A stretch of 64,000 nt of DNA. Origin: Pseudomonas sp. LB-090624. Its GTDB lineage: Bacteria > Pseudomonadota > Gammaproteobacteria > Pseudomonadales > Pseudomonadaceae. The stretch covers positions 1 to 64,000 of the forward strand of contig NZ_QJRL01000024.1 in NCBI RefSeq assembly GCF_003205205.1, in the 5' to 3' direction. Both the position numbers and the translations under genes were made by a program. Below, one piece after another: positions 55,666-64,000 of the stretch (position 1 is its first letter; each line of letters opens with the position of its first letter). The notes below the pieces were generated by a model, which ran no database searches, was not told where the DNA came from, and saw nothing but the letters and a program-made list of their open reading frames with translations.

Positions 55666-56607
55666 ATGATGAATTGTGTCGATACTGTTCACGTACTTTT
55701 GCCCAAGGCGATCCCGAAGGATGCCTGCTTCGCGATCATTGCGCCGGCAGGCTCGGCGCGCTTGGACACGCACAAGGTGAGCCAGTGGTTCGCTGAGCGT
55801 GGCTACCGTTGCCGGATTTACCCAGGTGCCCTGCAGGCCCATGGTTACCTGGCGGGGCCGGACCAGCAGCGCCTGCGGGACCTGCATGATGCATTTGCCG
55901 ACCCGGCCATCGACGCCATCCTGTGCATGCGTGGCGGCTATGGCAGCATGCGCCTGCTCGATCAGCTCGACTTCGAGCTGATCCGGCGCAACCCCAAACC
56001 GCTGATCGGCTATAGCGACATCACTGCGTTGCACACGGCGATTTACCGTCACGCCGGGCTGCTCACCTTCCATGGGGGGATGCTCAATGCGGATCTGCTG
56101 GGGGCCAAGTTGCCACCCACGGAGTCGTCGTTGCTGGCGCAGCTGGGTGGGCATGTGCGCGCGGGCGAGCAAATCGTGCACCCGGCGGACTATGCCTTGA
56201 GCAGTGTATTACCGGGCGTGGCCAGCGGCCCGCTGCTCGGTGGCAACCTGTCGATGCTGGGTGCGACCATGGGGACGCCGGCCGAGCTGGATACCCAAGG
56301 CTGCATCCTGTTCATCGAGGACGTCAACGAGCCGTTGTACCGGGTGGACCGGCTGCTGACCCAATTGCGCCTGGCCGGCAAGCTGGAGGGCGTGAAGGGC
56401 GTACTGGTGGGCGACTTTGCCGGTATTACCACGGCGGCTTTGGCGCCGTTGCTGAAAGATATCTTCGCGCCGCTGGGGGTGCCGGTACTGGCGGGGTGGC
56501 GCAGTGGGCACTGCGACCCGAATGTGTGCCTGCCGTTGGGGGCTCGGGTAAGGCTGGACAGTGTTCAGCAGAGCCTGGTGCTGGAGCAGGATCTGTTCAA
56601 GGCTTGA
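55666..56607 (+). CDS. ldcA: LdcA, LD-carboxypeptidase (peptidase S66)
   Basis: A 313-residue serine peptidase that removes the terminal D-Ala from tetrapeptides in murein recycling. The nucleophile Ser lies in MRGGYGSMRLLD; LIGYSDITALH and the C-terminal GWRSGHCDPNVCLPLG contain other family motifs including the catalytic His. The ATG codons at 55666 and 55669 are equally possible starts. It is a cytoplasmic enzyme with no signal. Confidence 0.92.
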   Translation: MMNCVDTVHVLLPKAIPKDACFAIIAPAGSARLDTHKVSQWFAERGYRCRIYPGALQAHGYLAGPDQQRLRDLHDAFADPAIDAILCMRGGYGSMRLLDQLDFELIRRNPKPLIGYSDITALHTAIYRHAGLLTFHGGMLNADLLGAKLPPTESSLLAQLGGHVRAGEQIVHPADYALSSVLPGVASGPLLGGNLSMLGATMGTPAELDTQGCILFIEDVNEPLYRVDRLLTQLRLAGKLEGVKGVLVGDFAGITTAALAPLLKDIFAPLGVPVLAGWRSGHCDPNVCLPLGARVRLDSVQQSLVLEQDLFKA

Positions 56608-56698
56608 GGTACCCGGGCTGCTTTGCAGCCCATCACAACGCAACGCCGCTTGCGCAGCAGATCGTATTCTTAGGTGGGAAGGGCCTTGTGTCGCGAAA

Positions 56699-56715
56699 GG
56701 GGCGCAACGCGCCCC
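56699..56715. terminator. Hairpin between convergent ldcA and MltB-type genes
   Basis: The 7-base arms GGGGCGC and GCGCCCC close a 3-base loop just past the transglycosylase stop. A second hairpin, GGGCTGC-TTT-GCAGCCC, lies at 56618-56634 on the ldcA side. Confidence 0.5.
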
Positions 56716-56723
56716 CGGCATTC

Positions 56724-58040
56724 TTATTGGCTACGCAGGCTCTCGAGCAACTTGTGGGTTGGGTAGCCATCGGCCGGCCAGCCCAGACCCTGCTGGGCAT
56801 TGCGGATGGCCTTGCGGGTATTGGCGCCGATAATGCCATCGGCATTACCCGCCTCATGGCCGCGGCTGTTCAACAAGTTCTGCAACTCCATACGCTCGCT
56901 GCGGCTGAGCGGCAGGTCTTCCTTGGGCCAGCTGCCGGCGATGAAGCCCCAGCCACTGAAGCGGTCTCCCAACAGGCTCACGGCCAGGGCATAGGACGAT
57001 GAGTTGTTGTACTTGAGGATTGCGCGGAAGTTGTCCAGCACCAGGAACGCTGGGCCTCGGGCGCCCGCTGGCAACAGCAGGGCGGCGGGCAGCTGATTGC
57101 TACCCGGCGGCAACTGAGTACCTGCAGGCAGTTTCACACCCATCGCCAGCCATTCGCTGACCGGTTTGCGCAGTGCCCCATCGGCTTGCCAGAAATCGAA
57201 ACCAGCCGGCACTTGTACCTCGAAGCCCCATGGCTGACCACGCTTCCAGCCCGAGCTCTGCAGGTAGTGAGCAGTCGACGCCAGGGCGTCCGGGGTACTG
57301 TTCCAGATATCGCGGCGACCATCGCCGTCAAAGTCCACGGCATGGGTGTTATAGGTGGTCGGGATGAACTGGGTCTGGCCCATGGCGCCGGCCCACGAGC
57401 CACGCATGGCCTCTGGCTGGATGTCGCCATGCTGGATGATCTGCAGGGCTGCGATCAGCTGGTCCTGGGCGAATTGCGGGCGGCGGCCTTCGTAGGCCAG
57501 GGTCGCCAGCGAGCGGATCACCGACTTGTTGCCCTGGAACTGGCCGAAGTTACTTTCCATGCCCCATACCGCGACCAGCACCTGGCGGTCGACGCCATAG
57601 CGTTGCTCAAGGCGTGTCAGTAACTCGGCGTTCTGCTCCAGCAGCTTTTTGCCGTTACGCACGCGCAGCGGTGAAAGCGCGCCTTCAAGGTATTCCCATA
57701 CCGGGCGGGTGAACTCCGGCTGGCTGCGGTCGGCCTTGATCACGTCCAGGTCTGGAGTGACACCAAGGAACGCGCGGTCGAAGGTGCTCGGCGAAATACC
57801 GGCTTGGAGAGCCTGCTGGCGGAAGCCTGCCTGCCATTGCGCGAAGGTTTGCAGAGGCTGGATTTCAGTGCTGACGTCGGGCGTTGTGCCGGGCACGGTC
57901 ACCACTGGAGCAGGTTGGGCTGGGGCCAGCGGCAGCGCGTCGGCGGCAGTGGGTTTTTCCGCGCAGGCAACCAGCAGGATGAAGCTGGAGGCGGCGATCA
58001 GCTGGCGGGTTTCCCAACGGGGGAGAAGACGGAAGAGCAT
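56724..58040 (-). CDS. MltB-type lytic transglycosylase with peptidoglycan-binding domain
   Basis: 438 residues. The N-terminus has a hydrophobic signal ending near LLVAC (lipobox-like Cys, about residue 26), then a GH103 transglycosylase domain with VWGMESNFGQFQGNKSVIRS holding the catalytic Glu and GAMGQTQFIPTTYNTHAVDF. A C-terminal PG_binding_1 domain (about 375-438, LNSRGHEAGNADGIIGANT) distinguishes it from the MltB at 50153. It belongs to the SltB/MltG-like group of pseudomonads; the exact name is uncertain. Confidence 0.9.
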   Translation of the reverse strand: MLFRLLPRWETRQLIAASSFILLVACAEKPTAADALPLAPAQPAPVVTVPGTTPDVSTEIQPLQTFAQWQAGFRQQALQAGISPSTFDRAFLGVTPDLDVIKADRSQPEFTRPVWEYLEGALSPLRVRNGKKLLEQNAELLTRLEQRYGVDRQVLVAVWGMESNFGQFQGNKSVIRSLATLAYEGRRPQFAQDQLIAALQIIQHGDIQPEAMRGSWAGAMGQTQFIPTTYNTHAVDFDGDGRRDIWNSTPDALASTAHYLQSSGWKRGQPWGFEVQVPAGFDFWQADGALRKPVSEWLAMGVKLPAGTQLPPGSNQLPAALLLPAGARGPAFLVLDNFRAILKYNNSSSYALAVSLLGDRFSGWGFIAGSWPKEDLPLSRSERMELQNLLNSRGHEAGNADGIIGANTRKAIRNAQQGLGWPADGYPTHKLLESLRSQ

Positions 58041-58100
58041 GCACAGATCCAGAATTGCAGGTCAGATGAAGACCATACCATGCCTGCGCTTGCGATGCTT

Positions 58101-58265
58101 TCATGCAGCCAAAAAGTAAGAAGCCTCCCAATCTCTCGATTGGAAGGCTTCGCGGCGGTAGCTGCCTTTGCCCTTGTTCGGCTGTTCCTGGCGGCAGCGG
58201 AACAGCGGTTGGGCGATGATCGACTTGGCCTTGTTGGGGCCGTGTTTTTTCGGCTTTTTGCTCAT
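58101..58265 (-). CDS. arfA: ArfA, alternative ribosome-rescue factor A
   Basis: A 54-residue basic protein too short for usual gene finders. After MSKKPKKHGPNKAKSIIAQ comes PLFRCRQEQPNKGKGSYRR, matching the ArfA core (PLFR, KGKGSY), and DWEASYF resembles the E. coli NWEASG. ArfA recruits RF2 to rescue ribosomes stalled on mRNA without a stop codon. The 3' part of the gene contains a strong hairpin (58120-58151) inside the frame. In E. coli the same arrangement makes a truncated message, so that ArfA itself is made only when tmRNA fails. It lies between holA and the transglycosylase. Confidence 0.88.
   Translation of the reverse strand: MSKKPKKHGPNKAKSIIAQPLFRCRQEQPNKGKGSYRREAFQSRDWEASYFLAA
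58120..58151 (-). terminator. Hairpin inside the arfA reading frame
   Basis: Read leftward, GAAGCCTTCCAATC pairs with GATTGGGAGGCTTC around a GAGA tetraloop, with a single G-U pair in 14. It is followed by TTACTTTTT. The stem covers codons 39 to about 49, before the stop codon. It could be an intrinsic terminator, an RNase III target, or both, giving a nonstop arfA mRNA. Confidence 0.85.
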
Positions 58266-58387
58266 GGCGGTGGTCCCGGGTTGGGGGGGGTTCGGGGCGC
58301 ACTGTAGGGCTTGGGCTGCCGGGGAGCCAATTGATTGTGTTTATGGTCCAGATCCTGGGCTTGGTAACCCTGTGGAGCGCGCCCCAG

Positions 58388-59425
58388 TTACTCGGGAGGA
58401 AGGGCCAGGCGCTGGCCAGCCATCAACAGCGACAGCCGCGCCAGGCCAACCCAGGGCGAACCTTCTGCCTGCCCTTTGATCTGCGCATCGATACGCTGGG
58501 CATCCTGTAGCAGTTGCGCCCAGCGCTGGGCCGAGAGGCGCTGCAGGGCCTTGCTGACCAGCGGTCGGCGTTTGTCCCAGATGGGCGGGCGTGCCTGGCT
58601 GAACGCTTTGTCCAGGGGCACGCCTTGGCTGAACTGCTGGGCGAGCCCCGCCAGCTGGCGCAGCTCGCGGGCCAAGGCCCAGAGGATGACGGGTGGCTCC
58701 ACACCTTCACCGCGCAAACCTTCAAGCATGCGCAGGGCGTGCGCCGCTTCGCCGTTCAGAATGGCGTCGACCAGGCCGAAGACATCGAAACGGGCGCTGT
58801 CGGCGACAGCGGCCTGTACGGTTTCCACGGTAATCTGGCTGCCTTCGGCCAGCAGCTTGAGCTTTTCGATTTCCTGCGCGGCAGCCAGCAGGTTGCCTTC
58901 CACGCGTGCAGCAATCAGGTCGACGGCGTCACGTTGCGCGGACAGCCCAGCCTGTTGCAGGCGCTGGTTGATCCACTGTGGTAGCTGCTGCGCGTCCACC
59001 GGCCAGATCTGGATGAACTGGCAATGGGCGCCTTCGATCAACGCCTTGCCCCACTTGGTCTTCTGTGCACTGCCGTCGAGCTTGGGCAGGCTGACCAGCA
59101 GCAGGGTGTCTTCGGCAGGGTTGGCGCAGTATTCCATCAGCGCGGCGGCGCCCTTGTCGCCGGGCTTGCCGGAGGGCAGGCGCAGTTCCAGCAGGCGGCG
59201 CTGGGCGAACAGCGACAGGCTGGCGCCCGCCTGGAGCAGGGTGCCCCAGTCGAAGTTGGCGTCGGCACTGAATACCTGGCGTTCGTCAAAACCTTGCTGG
59301 CGCGCGGCATTGCGAATGGCGTCAGCGGCTTCCTGGCACAGCAGCGGGTCGTCGCCGCTGACCACGTAGACGGGGGCCAAGGCGCCTTGCAGGTGCTTGT
59401 TGAGTTGGGCGGGGGCGAGCTTCAT
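58388..59425 (-). CDS. holA: HolA, DNA polymerase III delta subunit
   Basis: A 345-residue clamp-loader subunit that opens the beta sliding clamp. MKLAPAQLNKHLQGALAPVY and VYVVSGDDPLLCQEAADAIR open the family domain, and FDVFGLVDAILNGEAAHALR is the helical middle. Length matches E. coli HolA (343). It is third in the leuS-lptE-holA run and 39 bases after lptE. Confidence 0.95.
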   Translation of the reverse strand: MKLAPAQLNKHLQGALAPVYVVSGDDPLLCQEAADAIRNAARQQGFDERQVFSADANFDWGTLLQAGASLSLFAQRRLLELRLPSGKPGDKGAAALMEYCANPAEDTLLLVSLPKLDGSAQKTKWGKALIEGAHCQFIQIWPVDAQQLPQWINQRLQQAGLSAQRDAVDLIAARVEGNLLAAAQEIEKLKLLAEGSQITVETVQAAVADSARFDVFGLVDAILNGEAAHALRMLEGLRGEGVEPPVILWALARELRQLAGLAQQFSQGVPLDKAFSQARPPIWDKRRPLVSKALQRLSAQRWAQLLQDAQRIDAQIKGQAEGSPWVGLARLSLLMAGQRLALPPE

Positions 59426-59464
59426 GGGGAACAGGCGGGGCGCCTGTGGGCGCCCCGCTCGGGC

Positions 59465-60070
59465 TTAGTTGCCCGGAACTTCCAGTGGCGACTGCTGAGG
59501 CGTTTCGGCCTGCTGGCGGCGGGCAGCCTCCAGCGCGTCGGCTTCGGCCTTGGCACGCTCGTCGGCTTTACGCTGCAACTCATCCAGCTGAGAGGGGCTC
59601 AGCATCTGCAGGCGCACGACCATGGCATTGACCAGGTCGCGGCGCATTTCTTCACGCGCGCGGCTAGCTTCCTGCTCGGAACCGGTGATGTTCGAGCCGT
59701 CACGCAGGTAGATCTTGCGCACTTCAAGCTTGTCGCTCATCAGCTCCAGGTTGTTCAGGCCCTGGATGCTGTAGTCCAGCACCGTGGTCAGCTCGTACTC
59801 GGCGGTACGGTTGCCACTGTTGTAGGTAGCCGAGCGCTCGCGCTCCTGCTCGTTGGTCAGCACCAGACGGTAAGGTGCGCCGGCGTGCACGTTGACGCCG
59901 CTACGCTCCAGTACTTCGCGCAGCTGAACCACGGTCGGGCCGTAGGCGTTGCGTGCGCTGACGTCCATTTCCTTCACGCTCAGCTCGGTGGAGCCGGTGC
60001 CGCGCAGCTGGAAACCGCAGGCGCTGAGCATGACCGCCAGGCCGATTACCAGCAAATTGCGTTTGATCAT
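59465..60070 (-). CDS. lptE: LptE, LPS-assembly lipoprotein
   Basis: A 201-residue outer-membrane lipoprotein that plugs the LptD barrel for LPS insertion. The lipobox LSAC puts the acylated Cys at residue 18, followed by GFQLRGTG, a family hallmark. The C-terminal 40 residues are a charged Ala/Gln-rich tail. The ATG at 60070 gives MIKRNLLVIGLAV. It follows leuS by 61 bases and precedes holA, the standard order. Confidence 0.95.
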   Translation of the reverse strand: MIKRNLLVIGLAVMLSACGFQLRGTGSTELSVKEMDVSARNAYGPTVVQLREVLERSGVNVHAGAPYRLVLTNEQERERSATYNSGNRTAEYELTTVLDYSIQGLNNLELMSDKLEVRKIYLRDGSNITGSEQEASRAREEMRRDLVNAMVVRLQMLSPSQLDELQRKADERAKAEADALEAARRQQAETPQQSPLEVPGN

Positions 60071-60131
60071 GTTGTTGCTCCCTTGTGGGCCTGTTCCGCC
60101 CGCCCGCATTCGCTGCGGGCGGGCGTTGCCA

Positions 60132-62915
<2,784 letters not shown>

Positions 62916-62965
62916 CTAAGCTCAGGTGTGGGGGGAGATATTCTTATCTTCAATGAGGTGAACGG

Positions 62966-63280
62966 ATGGGAGAGACGCAGCTACCCGTAATCAGACCGGA
63001 GCTTTACGAGCGCCTGATCGACCGGCTCGGCCTGGCACTGGAAACGGCCAGGACCTCGGTGCGATTGCGCGACGAGATGCCAGCCGAGCTGGAGTTGCGT
63101 GGGTTGAGCCACGCAGAGTTCGAAGTGATCAAGGCCTACCTGGATTCACTTCCGGAGCGCCAGAATGTCGCTGTCGGCAGTTACCCACAAGCGGAGCCGA
63201 CATCAGCCAAGATCATCTGGCTCAAGGACAAGAAACGCCCCGCCAGCACGGCGAGATCCAGGACGCTGCCACATCGCTAG
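62966..63280 (+). CDS. Small unknown protein next to leuS
   Basis: A 104-residue protein; family not recognised. The ATG at 62966 has GAGGTGA at a good distance. It is largely helical and charged (ELYERLIDRLGLALETARTS, then GLSHAEFEVIKAYLDSLPER) with a basic C-terminal tail. No signal or membrane segment. It is divergent from leuS and is probably a genuine pseudomonad gene because its codon use resembles neighbours. Nothing more can be said of its function. Confidence 0.65.
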   Translation: MGETQLPVIRPELYERLIDRLGLALETARTSVRLRDEMPAELELRGLSHAEFEVIKAYLDSLPERQNVAVGSYPQAEPTSAKIIWLKDKKRPASTARSRTLPHR

Positions 63281-63416
63281 CCGTTCAGGATGCCAGGCGC
63301 AGGCCATCGCGCGCCGGTTCTTCGATATCATCACAGCTCACGATTGGCGCCGGTCAAACCCTTGTTGACCGGCGTCGATCCCTCTAGGCTGCACGCCTGC
63401 CAAGGAGCTGTGGCCA

Positions 63417-64000
63417 ATGCCGATTCGATTCTTCCTGAAACAATGGTTGATGCCGCCGGGCATCCTGTTCTTGCTGCTGCTTGCCGCGTGGTGGTTGCGT
63501 GCGCGGCGGCCACGGCTGGCGGCGCTGTGCTTTGCCCTGGGGCTGGGAGGCCTGTGGCTCATGAGCCTGCCGCTGGTGGTGCAGGAAACCGCCCGGGTGC
63601 TGGAGACCGAGCCGCCGTTGGCTGTCAGCGACTGGGCGGGGCTGGCGAGCCGCGCGGATGCCATCGTGGTGCTGGGTGCGGGGCGCGAGCGTGGTGACCC
63701 GGCCTGGGGTGGTAGTGACCAGCCCACCGCCACGGCGCTGGAGCGCATGCGCTTTGCCGCGCGACTGGCCAAGGCTTCAGGGTTGCCGGTGCTGACCAGC
63801 GGTGGGTTGCATTACGGCACCCCGCCGAGCGAGGCGCAGTTGATGGCTGATCGCCTGCATGAGGATTTTGCTGTTCAGGTGAAGTGGCGCGAGGAGGCCA
63901 GCCGCACGACTTGGGAGAATGCCCAGCTGACGGCCAAGCTGCTGCAGCCGGCGGGGATTCGCCGGGTGGTGGTGGTAACCCAGGCCTGGCACATGCAGCG
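63417..64000 (+). CDS. YdcF/DUF218-family protein, 3' end missing
   Basis: The ATG at 63417 follows AAGGAG (63402-63407). 194 codons are visible before the window ends. Two hydrophobic segments (about residues 12-30 and 34-55) precede a DUF218 domain with AIVVLGAGRERGDP, LPVLTSGGLHYGTPPSEAQL and the EASRTTWENA motif, then VVVVTQAWHMQR, all typical of the SanA/ElyC/YdcF group. E. coli ElyC of this group affects envelope biogenesis and lipid carrier use. The C-terminus lies beyond the window. Confidence 0.88.
   Translation, partial: MPIRFFLKQWLMPPGILFLLLLAAWWLRARRPRLAALCFALGLGGLWLMSLPLVVQETARVLETEPPLAVSDWAGLASRADAIVVLGAGRERGDPAWGGSDQPTATALERMRFAARLAKASGLPVLTSGGLHYGTPPSEAQLMADRLHEDFAVQVKWREEASRTTWENAQLTAKLLQPAGIRRVVVVTQAWHMQ

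Overview
The window looks like chromosome from a fluorescent pseudomonad of the Pseudomonas putida group. It is GC-rich (about 63 % in the core genes sampled by hand) and carries P. putida-type REP elements. Its gene order (urt, copper import, cob, purDH-fis-dusB, prmA, lrgAB, proA-nadD-rsfS-rlmH-mrdA-rodA-mltB-rlpA-dacA-lipBA, holA-lptE-leuS) follows, as far as I recall it, the PP_48xx region of P. putida KT2440 read in reverse. That synteny is from memory, not a search. Genes cover nearly everything; only one stretch over 300 bases (43725-44213) has no gene, and a large inverted repeat sits there. I saw no rRNA, tRNA, CRISPR array or insertion sequence.

Layout. 1-4.4 kb: the end of a divergent EamA-type transporter, a PsiF-repeat periplasmic protein, an AI-2E/PerM permease, and an Hsp70-like gene divergent from cbpA-cbpM, which has a heat-shock-type promoter. 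4.6-10.8 kb: a PitA-like acetyltransferase and the urtABCDE urea transporter behind a sigma-54 promoter. 10.9-12.3 kb: cycA. 12.5-17.4 kb: a copper-uptake block (two DUF2946 proteins, PCu(A)C chaperone, OprC-type TonB receptor, PepSY membrane protein). 17.6-18.9 kb: an SPFH/NfeD pair. 19.0-26.5 kb: cobalamin ring synthesis, with cobL-cbiD-cobK leftward and cobG-cobH-cobI-cobJ rightward.

26.6-28.7 kb: a lower-GC cassette of three unrecognised, mutually similar proteins, the most novel-looking part of the window. It lies between cobJ and a frameshifted marC. 29.4-39.9 kb: a 7TM hybrid sensor kinase, purD, purH, fis, dusB, a zinc-ribbon DUF3426 protein, prmA and a MaoC hydratase. 40-43.7 kb: lrgA-lrgB, a LON-domain protein, a DedA-PAP2 fusion and a 3-methyladenine glycosylase. 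44.2-55.6 kb: the proA to lipA run, covering proline and NAD synthesis, ribosome assembly, the elongasome and septal wall enzymes, and lipoate synthesis. 55.6-64 kb: ldcA, a second MltB-type transglycosylase, a small arfA gene with a hairpin inside its reading frame, holA, lptE, leuS, a small unknown gene and a YdcF-family gene cut by the window end.

How the genes work together. urtA-E with sigma-54 control fits urea scavenging under nitrogen limitation. The copper block would bring Cu across the outer membrane and pass it to periplasmic and inner-membrane partners. The cob block builds the corrin ring from precorrin-2 onward, though some steps such as the C11 methylation are absent here and must be encoded elsewhere. 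The mrdA-rodA-mltB-rlpA-dacA genes join wall synthesis with turnover.
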